Positions 42,954 through 53,351 of a stretch of DNA of 64,000 nt are shown here, piece by piece (positions within the stretch are counted from its first letter, which is position 1; every line of letters starts with the position of its first letter). The translations under genes and the position numbers were made by a program. Source of the DNA: Candidatus Kinetoplastibacterium crithidii (ex Angomonas deanei ATCC 30255) (GTDB lineage: Bacteria; Pseudomonadota; Gammaproteobacteria; Burkholderiales; Burkholderiaceae_B); the NCBI RefSeq assembly GCF_000319225.1, contig NC_019815.1, positions 248,001 through 312,000 of the forward strand, written 5' to 3'. The notes under the pieces are model-generated. The model was not told where the DNA came from. It saw only the letters and a program-made list of their open reading frames with translations, and made no database searches.

Positions 42954-44055
42954 ATGGCAAAAAAAACATATAAAGAGTTAGTAGTACTTGGAATGTCTGG
43001 TGGAGTTGACTCTTCTGTTGCTGCTTTTATTTTGAAAGAACAAGGTTATAAAGTAGTTGGGTTATTTATGCAAAATTGGGAAGATGATAGTAACGACTCA
43101 TTTTGTAATATCAAAGAAGACCTATTAGATGCAGCAAGTGTAGCTGATTTAATTGGAATAGATTTCGAATATATAAATTTTGCTAAAGAATATAAAGAAA
43201 AAGTTTTTTCTATATTTCTTCAAGAATATTCTATGGGCAGAACTCCAAATCCAGATATTTTATGTAATTCAGAAATAAAGTTTAAAGCTTTTTTGGAGCA
43301 TTCTTTAAAAATTGGCGCTACAAAAATAGCTACTGGACATTATGCTAGAATAAAAAATGAAAATAATAAATTCCAATTACTGAAGGCTGTTGATTCAAAT
43401 AAGGACCAAAGCTATTTTTTATATAAGTTAAATCAAAATCAACTTTCTAGTGCTATTTTTCCTATAGGAAACTTATATAAAACCCAAGTTAGAGAAATAG
43501 CAAAGAAAATAGGTTTACATAATGCTTCTAAAAAAAGACTCTACTGGCATTTGTTTTATTGGAGAAAGACCATTTGCTGATTTTTTAAACAAGTATATAA
43601 AAGAAAAAGAAGGTCCAATATTAACAATTGATGGAAAAGAAATAGGAACTCATAAAGGCGTATTTTTTTATACTATTGGACAGAGAAAGGGATTGGGATT
43701 AGGTGGAATAAAAGGATTCTCTTCACAAAAAAATCCTTGGTATGTATTTAAAAAAGATTTAGATAAAAATATTATTTATGTTGTACAAGATCATGATAAT
43801 AAAATGCTTTACTCTAAAACATTAGAAATAAATGATATTAGTTGGATAAATGGTTTTCCTCCAGATAAAGTAGAGCAAAATGACTATTCATCAAAATCTA
43901 GATATCGACAATCCGAAGCCAAATGTAAAATTAAATTTATTGGTAATGAAAAGGCATTAATTACTTTTTTTGAACCACAATGGGCAATAACAAAAGGACA
44001 ATCTTTAGTTATATATGACAATGATGTATGCTTAGGTGGTGGTATCATTTGTTAA
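42954..44055 (+). CDS. mnmA: tRNA-specific 2-thiouridylase MnmA, frame interrupted at an A7 run
   Basis: Puts sulfur on U34 of Glu/Gln/Lys tRNAs in an ATP-dependent reaction, taking sulfur from the Tus relay (tusA is also present). The P-loop [12 protein letters not shown] and the catalytic cysteine in [12 protein letters not shown] are intact. The first frame stops at 43580; the second contains [19 protein letters not shown] with the other catalytic cysteine and runs to 44055. The change is at seven A (43530-43536): with six the protein reads [13 protein letters not shown], the same spacing as E. coli MnmA. The joined product is about 366 residues, the usual length. Loss of this enzyme would itself affect frame maintenance. 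Confidence 0.92.
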
Positions 44056-44127
44056 CTAGTTTTGTGTTATATAATTGTAGTATTTTTTTAAATTTATTAG
44101 TTATAATTAATAAGAGAGTTAATAACC

Positions 44128-45528
44128 ATGTTAGAAAAACTTAATGCTTTATCTCCCCTAGATGGAAGATACGCTTCTTCTGTAAATGAGTTAAGACCAT
44201 TTCTTTCTGAGTATGCTTTCATGGCACATAGGGTAGAAATAGAAATCAATTGGTTAATTGCTTTATCAAATTATAATTTACCAGAAATTAAACGTTTTTC
44301 AGATGAAGAACACAAAAAACTTAATGATTTAATAAAAAACTTTTCAGTAAAAGATGCTGATGATATAAAAAAAATAGAAAAAACCACTAACCATGATGTG
44401 AAAGCAGTTGAATATTGGTTAAAGGAAAAAATATCTTTTATAGCAAACTTTGATAAAGTTTCAGAATTTATTCATTTTGCATGCACATCTGAAGATATTA
44501 ATAATACATCTCACGCTTTAATGCTACTAAGAACTAGAGAAAAGATATTAGTTCCTGTTTTAGAACACTTAATAGATAACTTAGAAAAATTAGCAAAAAA
44601 ATATTCTAATCAACCTATGCTTTCTAGGACACATGGTCAGCCAGCAAGTCCTACTACAATAGGAAAAGAATTTGCTAATGTTGTAATAAGATTAAAAATA
44701 GCTTTAACAAAAATTAAATCTGTAAAAATTTTAGCTAAACTTAATGGTGCTACTGGCAACTATAATGCACATATATCATCATATCCAAACATAAATTGGC
44801 CTAATTTGAGCTGTGATGTTATAAATAAGTTAGGCTTAATACAAAACACTCACACAACACAAATAGAACCTCATGATTGGATAGCAGAGTTGTTTGATAG
44901 TATTAGCAGAATAAATACGATAATACTTGATTTAGATAGAGATATTTGGGGATATATATCTTTAGGTTATTTTAAGCAAATTTTAAAAGAAGGTGAGGTC
45001 GGTTCATCAACTATGCCTCATAAAGTGAACCCTATTGATTTTGAAAACTCAGAAGGTAATATAGGAATGGCAAATTGTATTTTAAGACATATGTCAGATA
45101 AATTACCAGTATCTAGATGGCAAAGAGATTTGACTGATTCTACTGTGCTCAGAAACATAGGAGTAGCACTAGGATATTGTTTAGTATCTTGGAAATCATG
45201 TATTAGAGGTTTAAATAAATTAGAAATCAATAAAACCAACATCGACAATGACATAGATAACTGTTGGGAAATATTAGCTGAACCAATACAAACAATAATG
45301 AGAAAACATGGTTTACCTAAACCATATGAACAATTAAAATCCCTAACTAGAGGAAGAGGAATTAATAAAGAGTCTCTCAGAGAATTTATCAAAAATCTTG
45401 ATTTGCCAAAAGAAGAAAAATCATATTTATTAACACTGGAGCCAAGAAAATACATAGGTCTTTCAGAATCACTATCTTTAGAAACTCAAGTGTCTAATAA
45501 GCTATTGAAAAATTATTTCAATTCATAG
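44128..45528 (+). CDS. purB: Adenylosuccinate lyase
   Basis: Acts twice in purine synthesis (SAICAR to AICAR; adenylosuccinate to AMP), the second time after PurA. The superfamily signature GSSTMPHKVNPIDFE is near residue 292, and TSEDINNTSHAL and RTHGQPASPTT are the other active-site blocks. Length 466 is normal. The frame is intact throughout. It ends 10 bases before the 3' end of the oppositely directed tRNA-Met gene. Confidence 0.96.
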   Translation: MLEKLNALSPLDGRYASSVNELRPFLSEYAFMAHRVEIEINWLIALSNYNLPEIKRFSDEEHKKLNDLIKNFSVKDADDIKKIEKTTNHDVKAVEYWLKEKISFIANFDKVSEFIHFACTSEDINNTSHALMLLRTREKILVPVLEHLIDNLEKLAKKYSNQPMLSRTHGQPASPTTIGKEFANVVIRLKIALTKIKSVKILAKLNGATGNYNAHISSYPNINWPNLSCDVINKLGLIQNTHTTQIEPHDWIAELFDSISRINTIILDLDRDIWGYISLGYFKQILKEGEVGSSTMPHKVNPIDFENSEGNIGMANCILRHMSDKLPVSRWQRDLTDSTVLRNIGVALGYCLVSWKSCIRGLNKLEINKTNIDNDIDNCWEILAEPIQTIMRKHGLPKPYEQLKSLTRGRGINKESLREFIKNLDLPKEEKSYLLTLEPRKYIGLSESLSLETQVSNKLLKNYFNS

Positions 45529-45538
45529 AAAAGAAAAA

Positions 45539-45615
45539 TGGTGGCGCATCCCTGACTCGAACAGGGGACCTGCGGATTATGATTCCGTCGCTCTAACCGA
45601 CTGAGCTAATGCGCC
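45539..45615 (-). tRNA. tRNA-Met (CAU), elongator type
   Basis: Complete cloverleaf on the minus strand: acceptor GGCGCAT/ATGCGCC, D arm GCTC/GAGC, anticodon loop ATCATAA (CAT), T arm CCCTG/CAGGG with TTCGAGT loop, encoded CCA. The GGC-start and TAGCTCAG block fit elongator tRNA-Met; no three G:C pairs in the anticodon stem, so not an initiator. A T-rich stretch follows its 3' end, just before the purB stop. Confidence 0.9.
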
Positions 45616-45763
45616 ATCTCAATATTTAAGATAGTCTAAGCAAAAACAATACTAAAATCAATATAATATTTAACAAAATAACTAAATAAGGTGGTTTTTA
45701 TAACTTTTTTCTAAAAAACTATCTTATAATGAAATAATATCTATTACAAATTTCACCTAACAT

Positions 45764-45848
45764 TGGTGCCCAGAAGAGGATTTGAACCTCCATACTTGTA
45801 AGTACATGGACCTGAACCATGCGCGTCTACCAATTTCGCCACCTGGGC
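45764..45848 (-). tRNA. tRNA-Leu (CAG)
   Basis: Class II tRNA of 85 bases on the minus strand: acceptor GCCCAGG with a pairing 3' side, anticodon stem CATGG/CCATG with loop TTCAGGT (anticodon CAG), a long variable arm (GTACTTACAAGTAT region), a GGTTCAAATCC T arm and encoded CCA. About 150 AT-rich bases separate it from tRNA-Met. It lies upstream of rnr, in reverse orientation. Confidence 0.92.
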
Positions 45849-45919
45849 ATAAATTTGTTTTAGATTAACATTGATAATGTTACATATAACGTTACGGATT
45901 ATATACGGAAATAATTACT

Positions 45920-48103
45920 TTGGCAAAATTAGAAAAAAATAATATTAAATTAAATGAAACAATTCCAAACTGGTTTGATCATAATTTACCTTCGAGAGAA
46001 GAAATTGTTTCTTGCATAAGAAAACACAATAAAAAATTAAATGAACTAGATATAGCAAATTTATTACAAATAAAACAAAAGAAAACTATTACTAGCCTGA
46101 AAAGACGTCTAGCTGCTATGCAAAAGGATGAGCAGATTGTTATTGATAATTTAGGATATATATCAATAAATATAAACAATATTGTTTTAACAGGTAAAGT
46201 TACACTTAAAAATGACGGCACTGGTGTTCTATCAACAAACAGTGAGAAAATTTTTATAAATCACAAGGAAATGCGCAAAGTCTTTCATGGCGATCATGTA
46301 CAAGTAAAAAAAGTAAAATATAACAAAACCTTAAATTGTACAGAAGGGAAAATTTTAGAAGTGTTAGAACGCTCATCTAAAAATATAATAGGTAAAATTA
46401 TCAAAAGAGAAAATAATTTTTATTTAATACCTATAGAACCAAAATACAATAATAAAATTATATTGCCTGATAAAAATTTATCAGAGGGTCAAGTGGTTAT
46501 TATTGATATAATAAAACAACCATCAGTTTATTCATTAGCCGTAGGCAATATAAAAGAGTATATCGGTAATATCAATGATCCTAAGATAGGAACTAAAGTT
46601 TCTTTAGAAAAATTTCATATCAGAAATTCTTTCAATGAAAAAATATTTGAAGAATTAGAAAGCATCACAAATGATATAAGCTCTTTTAAAAAAAATAGAA
46701 CTGATTTGACGAGTTTACCATTTATTACAATAGATGATGAAAATGCTCGTGATTTTGATGATGCATTATTTTGCAAAAAAATAATTGATAAAAATGGAAT
46801 AATTTCATGGGAAGTTTTTGTAGCTATTGCAGATGTATCAGAATATGTAAAACCTGATATGGAAATAAATCAGGAGGCATTTGAGAGAGGGACAAGTATA
46901 TATTTTCCAGAATATGTTGTTCCTATGTTGCCTGAAAAAATATCAAACAATATTTGTTCTTTAATACCTGAAGAAAAAAGATTAGTGCTTGTTTGTCAAT
47001 TTACAGTATCTGAAAGCATACTATCAGATAAAGATCATATAGTTAAAAATTACTCATTTTATCAAGCAATTATCAAATCAAAAGCAAGAATGAGCTATGA
47101 CAGTATAGACAAGTTTATATCTGATAAAAATATTAATATTGACGATGATGTTAAGGTTAATATTGATAATCTTCAACAAGCATATAATATTCTCTCGATA
47201 GCTTCAAAATTAAGAGGGTCTATAGCATTTGAAATGCAAGAAAATAAAATAATTTTTTCAGAAAATGGACACATTGAAAAAGTAGTAAAAAAAGAACGAT
47301 ATATTGCAAATAAAATAGTTGAAGAATGCATGTTAGCCGCAAACAGTTGTGCAGCACACTTCATTTATATAAATAAAAATATCTGTCTATATAGAGTACA
47401 TGACAAACCTTCGAATAGCTCCGTTAATAACTTAACTAAATTTCTAACAACTCAAAATATTAAAATAGATAATTATAATTTTTCTACATCACAAGGCATA
47501 AATAATTTTCTAGAAGACATAAGAGATAGGAATAACTTTAATATTATACAACTAGCCTGTTTGCAGGCAATGCAGCCTGCATCTTATAGCATACATAATA
47601 TAGGTCATTTTGGGTTATCGTATGAATTATATGCTCATTTCACATCTCCAATTAGAAGGTATCCGGATTTATTTAATCATAGGATGATAAAGAAAATAAT
47701 TAACTCGACAAATCATAATCCATTGCATGGAACTTCTAATGATGAACTTATAAAGTTTGGAAATGATATGTCTATCTGTGAGCGGTCTGCAGATGAAGCT
47801 TCTAGATATGCTCATAATTGGATGTTATTAAGTTTTTTAAAAAAATATGAAGGTAAATTTTTCAATGGAATTATAACAAATATTCTAAATTATGGTATGT
47901 TTGTAAATATAGAAAATATGTTTATAGACGGAATGCTACATATATCAGAATTAAAAAAAGAAAAATTTAAATATGATAAAGATATGAACTATTTTTATAA
48001 CAAAGAATCAAAAATATCATATAATTTAGGTGGAAAAATCAGAGTGCTTATTAAGCTTGTGAATATAGAACAAGGGCAAGTTGTACTGGGGTTAGTTAAA
48101 TAA
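45920..48103 (+). CDS. rnr: Ribonuclease R
   Basis: Processive 3'-5' exoribonuclease that can degrade structured RNA and takes part in rRNA quality control. An N-terminal cold-shock/helix-turn-helix region is followed by the RNB catalytic domain with [18 protein letters not shown] (Asp cluster) and [12 protein letters not shown], and a C-terminal S1 domain ([22 protein letters not shown]). 727 residues, shorter than E. coli (about 813) because the basic tail after S1 is missing. The best start is TTG at 45920. rlmB follows after 28 bases, as usual. Confidence 0.94.
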   Translation: MAKLEKNNIKLNETIPNWFDHNLPSREEIVSCIRKHNKKLNELDIANLLQIKQKKTITSLKRRLAAMQKDEQIVIDNLGYISININNIVLTGKVTLKNDGTGVLSTNSEKIFINHKEMRKVFHGDHVQVKKVKYNKTLNCTEGKILEVLERSSKNIIGKIIKRENNFYLIPIEPKYNNKIILPDKNLSEGQVVIIDIIKQPSVYSLAVGNIKEYIGNINDPKIGTKVSLEKFHIRNSFNEKIFEELESITNDISSFKKNRTDLTSLPFITIDDENARDFDDALFCKKIIDKNGIISWEVFVAIADVSEYVKPDMEINQEAFERGTSIYFPEYVVPMLPEKISNNICSLIPEEKRLVLVCQFTVSESILSDKDHIVKNYSFYQAIIKSKARMSYDSIDKFISDKNINIDDDVKVNIDNLQQAYNILSIASKLRGSIAFEMQENKIIFSENGHIEKVVKKERYIANKIVEECMLAANSCAAHFIYINKNICLYRVHDKPSNSSVNNLTKFLTTQNIKIDNYNFSTSQGINNFLEDIRDRNNFNIIQLACLQAMQPASYSIHNIGHFGLSYELYAHFTSPIRRYPDLFNHRMIKKIINSTNHNPLHGTSNDELIKFGNDMSICERSADEASRYAHNWMLLSFLKKYEGKFFNGIITNILNYGMFVNIENMFIDGMLHISELKKEKFKYDKDMNYFYNKESKISYNLGGKIRVLIKLVNIEQGQVVLGLVK

Positions 48104-48131
48104 TACTATTAACAACAAGGATAATTTATAT

Positions 48132-48872
48132 ATGTCATCTACAAAGACTATAGCTGGATTTCATGCTATTCTTGCCAGACTACATCATTATCCTGAATCT
48201 ATTAAAACCATATATATTGACGCCAAACGTCATGATAAAAGAAGTATTTTTTTATTAGATAAAATAAATAATGTTGGCTGTAAAGTTTGCCATGTTGAAA
48301 CAAATAGACTGGATAATATGACTGGTGGCATGAGACATCAGGGAGTAGTAGCTATATGCAATGAAGTCAAGTTACCTAATGATATAGAAGAAATTCTAGA
48401 TGATCTTCAAGAACCTGCTTTATTGCTAATCCTTGATGGAGTTACTGATCCTCATAATTTAGGAGCATGTTTAAGAACTGCTAATGCTGCTGGTGTACAT
48501 GCTGTTATAGCTCCTCGTAATAGATCAGCTAGTATAAATGATATTGTTTATAAAGTATCATCTGGAGCAGCAGATATCACACCATATATTATGGTAACTA
48601 ATCTCGCTAGAGTTTTGAGAGATTTAAAAGATATGGATGTATGTCTAGTTGGTACTGATGAAAATGCTGTAAACAATATATATACAGTAAATGCTACTAA
48701 ATCCATGGCATGGGTACTGGGGTCTGAAGGTAAAGGTATGCGCCGTCTAACTAGAGAATCATGTGACTATTTAGTTAATATACCTATGTTAGGGGCGGTA
48801 GAAAGTTTAAATGTAAGTGTAGCTAGTTCTTTATGTTTGTACGAAAGCGTACGTCAAAGAAACTATTGTTAA
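48132..48872 (+). CDS. rlmB: 23S rRNA (guanosine-2'-O)-methyltransferase RlmB
   Basis: SPOUT methyltransferase for G2251 of 23S rRNA. Motifs are [33 protein letters not shown] and [13 protein letters not shown], forming the trefoil knot; GFHAILARL at the start is the L30e-like substrate domain. Length 246. It follows rnr directly. About 150 bases separate it from the HU gene. Confidence 0.96.
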   Translation: MSSTKTIAGFHAILARLHHYPESIKTIYIDAKRHDKRSIFLLDKINNVGCKVCHVETNRLDNMTGGMRHQGVVAICNEVKLPNDIEEILDDLQEPALLLILDGVTDPHNLGACLRTANAAGVHAVIAPRNRSASINDIVYKVSSGAADITPYIMVTNLARVLRDLKDMDVCLVGTDENAVNNIYTVNATKSMAWVLGSEGKGMRRLTRESCDYLVNIPMLGAVESLNVSVASSLCLYESVRQRNYC

Positions 48873-49024
48873 ATAGACTGATTGTATGCTTATATGTTTA
48901 TCCAAACAACACTTTAATTTTATTAATTACATCATCTTTAGTAACAGGCTTAATGTTGATATATAATTTGTTATAAACAATTTATTTTTTATAAAATTAG
49001 GAACAATTCTTAGGGGATATTTAT

Positions 49025-49297
49025 ATGAATAAAACCGAGCTTATCGATCAAATAGCTGTTAGTGCTGATATTTCTAAAGCTGCAGCAAACCGTGCGATTG
49101 ATGCTTTTATAAACGTAATCAAAGAAACTATGAAAAAAGGAGATACACTCACTCTAGTTGGATTTGGTTCTTTTGCAGTATCAACAAGAGCAGCTCGTAA
49201 TGGACGAAATCCAAGAACTGGAGAAGTTATTAAAATCAAAAAAACTAGAGTACCAAAATTCAGACCAGGGAAAACATTAAAAGAAGCTGTAAATTAA
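49025..49297 (+). CDS. hup: DNA-binding protein HU
   Basis: Histone-like dimer that bends [23 protein letters not shown] and the arm block [23 protein letters not shown] are canonical. Length 90. Start follows AGGGGATATTT, a good ribosome site. Whether it represents HU-alpha or HU-beta is not meaningful here if it is the sole copy. Confidence 0.96.
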   Translation: MNKTELIDQIAVSADISKAAANRAIDAFINVIKETMKKGDTLTLVGFGSFAVSTRAARNGRNPRTGEVIKIKKTRVPKFRPGKTLKEAVN

Positions 49298-49402
49298 CAA
49301 CATTGTTAATCATATTTGTTATGAATATAAAAAATATGATATTATTTACTTTATATAGAATCATTTTTTAAATTTCTATCATTTGGTATGAAATTTATGA
49401 TA

Positions 49403-49478
49403 GGGTGCTTAGCTCAGCTGGTAGAGCGGCGCCCTTACAAGGCGTAGGTCACAGGTTCGATCCCTGTAGCACCCACCA
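49403..49478 (+). tRNA. tRNA-Val (UAC)
   Basis: Seventy-six-base cloverleaf: acceptor GGGTGCT/AGCACCC, D arm GCTC/GAGC, anticodon loop CTTACAA (TAC), T arm CACAG/CTGTA-side with GTTCGATCC, encoded CCA. It is followed within ten bases by a strong hairpin terminator. Confidence 0.95.
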
Positions 49479-49487
49479 TTAAATACG

Positions 49488-49517
49488 AAACAGCTTATTA
49501 CATGTAATAAGCTGTTT
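49488..49517. terminator. Terminator after tRNA-Val, facing argF
   Basis: AAACAGCTTATTAC (49488-49501) and GTAATAAGCTGTTT (49504-49517) form a perfect stem within one continuous palindrome, followed by further T. It sits 10 bases after the tRNA and 16 bases before the argF stop on the other strand, so it can act in both directions. Confidence 0.85.
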
Positions 49518-49532
49518 TTATATACATTAAAA

Positions 49533-50474
49533 TTAGAGTTTTCCCAAAAGCAAGAATTCCATTAAAGCTTTTTGAATATGCAAACGATTTTCAGCTTCAT
49601 CCCATACGACACTTTGTGGGCCTTCTAAAACATCATTTGTTACTTCTTCTCCACGATGTGCTGGTAAACAATGCATAAACAAAGCGTCTGTATTAGCAGA
49701 TGACATCATTTTTGAGTTAACACACCAATCAGAAAAAGCTTTATGACGTATGATATTTTCTTCTTCATATCCCATACTTGTCCATACATCAGTTGTTACA
49801 AGATCTACTCCTTTACAAGCTTCATAAGGGCTGTCAAACTGCCTTAAAATCTTATCAGAAATATTACCTATACGATTTTTTTCCATTTTATAGCCATTAG
49901 GAGCAGAGATATGAAGAGTAAAACCTAAAATCTCTGCTGCTTGCAACCAGGTATAAGACATATTATTAGCATCTCCTATCCATGCAACTTTCTTATTCTC
50001 TATAGAACCTCTATGTTCTATAAATGTAAGAATATCAGCTAATATTTGACATGGATGAAATTCATTAGTTAAACCATTAATAACAGGAACCCTAGAATGT
50101 GCAGCAAAACGCTTCAGTCTTTCTTGCTCAAATGTTCTAATCATCACAATATCGACCATTCTAGATATTACTCTTGCTGTATCTTCAATAGGCTCTGATC
50201 TTCCAAGTTGAGAGTCATTAGAGGTTAAATTAATAGCGCATCCTCCCATTTGATAAATTCCAGCTTCAAAAGATACTCTGGTTCGAGTACTGGCTTTCTC
50301 AAAAATCATAGCTAAAGTTCTGTCATGAAGCGGCATATGCGGTTCATATTTTTTAAATTTATCTTTTATAAAAATAGCTCTATTTAATACATAAATAATT
50401 TCTTCTTTGCTAAAATCTTTTAATTCTAAAAAATGACGCATATTTATTTTTTTATTACTTGAAGAATTAATCAT
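49533..50474 (-). CDS. argF: Ornithine carbamoyltransferase
   Basis: Makes citrulline from ornithine and carbamoyl phosphate in arginine synthesis or a urea-cycle-like route. Carbamoyl-phosphate motif EKASTRTRVSFEAG, ornithine motif HPCQILADILTF and catalytic MHCLPAHRGEEV are intact. I prefer the ATG at 50474, ten bases after GGAG, over GTG at 50480. No other arginine gene is adjacent. In trypanosomatid symbionts this enzyme is known to complement the host pathway, which fits the inferred lifestyle. Confidence 0.95.
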   Translation of the reverse strand: MINSSSNKKINMRHFLELKDFSKEEIIYVLNRAIFIKDKFKKYEPHMPLHDRTLAMIFEKASTRTRVSFEAGIYQMGGCAINLTSNDSQLGRSEPIEDTARVISRMVDIVMIRTFEQERLKRFAAHSRVPVINGLTNEFHPCQILADILTFIEHRGSIENKKVAWIGDANNMSYTWLQAAEILGFTLHISAPNGYKMEKNRIGNISDKILRQFDSPYEACKGVDLVTTDVWTSMGYEEENIIRHKAFSDWCVNSKMMSSANTDALFMHCLPAHRGEEVTNDVLEGPQSVVWDEAENRLHIQKALMEFLLLGKL

Positions 50475-50657
50475 ATTCACCCAGCTCCATTAATTGTTAT
50501 GAAAATAACTATTATTACTATATGTGAGTATTCGTATGTATACTTAAAAATACAAAACATCATACTAATTATACTTAACAAAAAAACATTAATAAAGAAA
50601 CTAAATATTAGTAAAATATTTCTGAATCTTTCATACTAAAATTATTACCACTATACT

Positions 50658-51281
50658 ATGAATAAAATTGATTGCATAAATAACAAATTAGTAATTGCTT
50701 CCAGCAATAAAGAAAAATTAATAGAAATTACAAGTTTTTTTAAAGATTTTGATTTATCTATATATTTGCAGAGCGATTTTGGCATACATACTAATGATGA
50801 ACGTAATAATACTTTTATTGAAAATGCTCTAAATAAGGCTAGACATGTGAGTAGACTCACTGGCCTTCCTTCTTTAGCAGAAGATTCTGGATTATGTGTC
50901 AATTCATTATCAGGAGCCCCAGGTATTTTTTCTGCTAGATACTCCTCTTTTTCAAATAAAGAAAATTCTGATAGTAAATTAAATAATGAATTACTAATAA
51001 AAAATTTAAAAGGACTCGAAGATAGAAGGGCATACTACATTAGTATAGTTGTTATTTTAAGGAATCCTAATGATCATAGGCCATTGATAACAGAAGGTAT
51101 ATTACATGGAGAAATTGTAGAAAAAGCCTCTGGAAATAATGGTTTCGGATATGACCCACATTTTTTTGTGCCTAGCATAGGCAAAACACTTGCTTCTATT
51201 ACGCTATCTGAAAAAAATAAAATTAGTCATAGAGCAAAAGCTTTTGAAAAAATGATTCAGAAATTAAAATTTACAAATTAA
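50658..51281 (+). CDS. rdgB: XTP/dITP diphosphatase RdgB (Ham1 family)
   Basis: Removes non-canonical purine triphosphates from the nucleotide pool. LVIASSNKEKLIEI, LAEDSGLCVNSLSGAPGIFSAR in blocks, and NGFGYDPHFFVP are characteristic. Length 207. It is immediately followed by hemW, as in Bordetella, where rph also precedes it; rph is not seen here. Confidence 0.95.
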   Translation: MNKIDCINNKLVIASSNKEKLIEITSFFKDFDLSIYLQSDFGIHTNDERNNTFIENALNKARHVSRLTGLPSLAEDSGLCVNSLSGAPGIFSARYSSFSNKENSDSKLNNELLIKNLKGLEDRRAYYISIVVILRNPNDHRPLITEGILHGEIVEKASGNNGFGYDPHFFVPSIGKTLASITLSEKNKISHRAKAFEKMIQKLKFTN

Positions 51282-51367
51282 ATTAACAACATTGCTCATG
51301 AAAAAAATAATAAATATATATCAAAAAAAAGATATTTTAGAAATGGGATATAAAGATAATATCAAAA

Positions 51368-52522
51368 ATGTTTTTTTTTAAAACCACCACCATTATCTTT
51401 GTATATACATATACCATGGTGTGTGAGCAAATGTCCTTATTGTGATTTTAATTCGCATTCTATAAAAAACATTAATTCAATACCAGAAGAAGAGTATATA
51501 AATGCTTTAAAAATAGAAATAGAGCAATCATTGCCTTTAGTATGGGGTAGGAAAATAATATCGGTATATATAGGAGGTGGTACTCCAAGCCTTCTAAAGG
51601 CTAGTTCCATAAATAAAATTATGGAATTGCTTAGAACATTTTTTAATTTAAGCTCCCAAATTGAAATAACTATAGAAATGAATCCTGGAACTGTAGATTC
51701 TAGCAAAATCAAAGAATTTGTTACTAGTGGTATAAATAGAATTTCTATAGGAGTACAGAGTTTCAATAATAGCAAATTAAAAATTCTTGGAAGGATTCAT
51801 AATAAATCAGATGCTATTAAAACAATTCAAACAGCTCAATCATTAATTGATAATATTAATATAGATATAATGTTTGCTTTGCCAGGACAAAATATTGAAG
51901 ATTGTTTGATGGATTTGAAAGAACCTATATTATCTGAAGTTAATCATGTATCTATGTATAATTTAACAATAGAAAAAAATACATTATTTGCAAAAAATAC
52001 TCCTGAAAATCTTCCAGATGAAGATAATAGCGCTATAATGCAGGATATAATAGAAAAAAATTATTTGATAAAAACATTATAAGATATGAAATTTCAGCAT
52101 ATTCTAAAGATGGGTTTCAATCAGTGCATAATAAGAACTATTGGACTTTTGGAGATTATTTAGGAATAGGCCCTGGAGCACATAGTAAGCTTTCCTTTCA
52201 AGATCATATCATAAGAATAAAAAGAATATATAATCCAAATCTTTGGATCAAAACTACAATGCAAAATGAAAAGAAATCAAGCAATAAAAAAATATTACAA
52301 ATAAATGAAATACCATTTGAATTTATGCTTAATGCCCTAAGATTAAAAAATGGTGTAAAAAGATCTTTATTTCAAGAACGAACTGGATTGTTTATTAATA
52401 TAATAGATAAACAATTAAAAATAGCTTATGAAAAAAAACTTCTAGAAGAGAACTGTACTAACATAAAAGCAACAGATCTAGGATGGAGGTTTTTAAATAA
52501 CTTACAGGAGATTTTTTTATAA
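51368..52522 (+). CDS. hemW: HemW radical-SAM heme chaperone, frame interrupted at two runs
   Basis: Related to coproporphyrinogen oxidase HemN; delivers heme rather than oxidising it. The cluster motif is [10 protein letters not shown], with IGGGTPSLL. Two breaks are inferred. First, ATG 51368 is followed by nine T (51371-51379); eight would join it to [13 protein letters not shown], the family's usual N-terminus. A TTG start at 51399 is the alternative. Second, the frame stops at 52082; adding one A to the seven-A run (52054-52060) reads [20 protein letters not shown] into the downstream frame ([17 protein letters not shown]) ending at 52522. The joined product is about 384 residues, full length. 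The second break could also lie in the short A run at 52070-52074. Confidence 0.9.
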
Positions 52523-52548
52523 AAAATTAATTTTTTATAAAAAATTAA
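52513..52548 (+). repeat. Perfect 18-bp tandem duplication at the hemW/fpr junction
   Basis: The unit TTTTTTATAAAAAATTAA occurs twice without a break (52513-52530 and 52531-52548). The first copy contains the hemW stop codon. Each unit carries its own inverted repeat (TTTTTT/AAAAAA), so the RNA can fold several ways. It ends 8 bases before the fpr start. Confidence 0.85.
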
Positions 52549-52556
52549 TTCGAATT

Positions 52557-53330
52557 ATGGCAAGTGTCAATGTAGAAAAAGTTTTAAAAGTATATCACTG
52601 GAATGAAAATTTATTCTCTTTTATAACTACAAGAAATAAGTCTTTTAGATTTGAAAATGGTCATTTTGTTATGTTAGGTATTAAAATAGAAGATAAACCT
52701 ATTATGAGAGCATATAGCATCGTTAGTGCTAATTATGAAGAAAATTTAGAATTTTTTAGCATTAAAGTTCCAAATGGAAAACTAACTTCTCATTTAAAAG
52801 AATTAAAAATTGGAGATGAAGTTTTAATAAGCAATAAATCTGTAGGAACTCTAGTTATAGATAGTTTAAATAAAGGAAAAAATTTATACTTACTTGCTAC
52901 TGGCACAGGTCTAGCTCCATTTATGAGCATAATAAAAGATTTTTCTATATATGAAAGATTTGAAAAAATCATATTAGTCCATAGTGTACGCAAGAAAAGT
53001 GATTTGGCATATAGAGACTATATAGAAAGTAATTTAGATAATAATGAATTATTGGGAGGTTTAGTAGAAAAACAACTTATATATTATCCTACTGTAACCC
53101 AGGAACAATTCTATAATAATTCCAGGATTACTAATTTATTATTATCAGATAATTTTTTTCTAGATATAAAATTACCAAAAATTAACCCTACTAATGATCG
53201 AGTTATGATTTGTGGTAATTCTGAAGCTTTAGTTGACATTAGTATTATTTTAAATAATATTGGATTTAAAGGATCATTAGGAATTAATAAACCTGGTGAT
53301 TATGTTTTGGAAAAAGCTTTCGTAAATTAA
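52557..53330 (+). CDS. fpr: Ferredoxin-NADP+ reductase
   Basis: FAD enzyme that passes electrons between NADPH and ferredoxin/flavodoxin, for example for Fe-S and radical-SAM enzymes such as HemW and RlmN. The FAD motif MRAYSIVSANYEE and FFSIKVPNGKLTSHL are clear, followed by the nucleotide-binding ATGTGLAPFMSII and MICGNSEALVDI. Length 257. Starts right after the 18-bp tandem repeat. ridA follows after 21 bases. Confidence 0.94.
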   Translation: MASVNVEKVLKVYHWNENLFSFITTRNKSFRFENGHFVMLGIKIEDKPIMRAYSIVSANYEENLEFFSIKVPNGKLTSHLKELKIGDEVLISNKSVGTLVIDSLNKGKNLYLLATGTGLAPFMSIIKDFSIYERFEKIILVHSVRKKSDLAYRDYIESNLDNNELLGGLVEKQLIYYPTVTQEQFYNNSRITNLLLSDNFFLDIKLPKINPTNDRVMICGNSEALVDISIILNNIGFKGSLGINKPGDYVLEKAFVN

Positions 53331-53351
53331 TTTAAAACATAGGAGATTTCA

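Noticed and set aside
43525..43540. dnaX-type A-AAA-AAG programmed -1 frameshift site in mnmA
   Set aside because: The run is seven A then G, but the zero frame reads AAA-AAA-AGA, so AAG is not in phase, and the needed shift is in the other direction.
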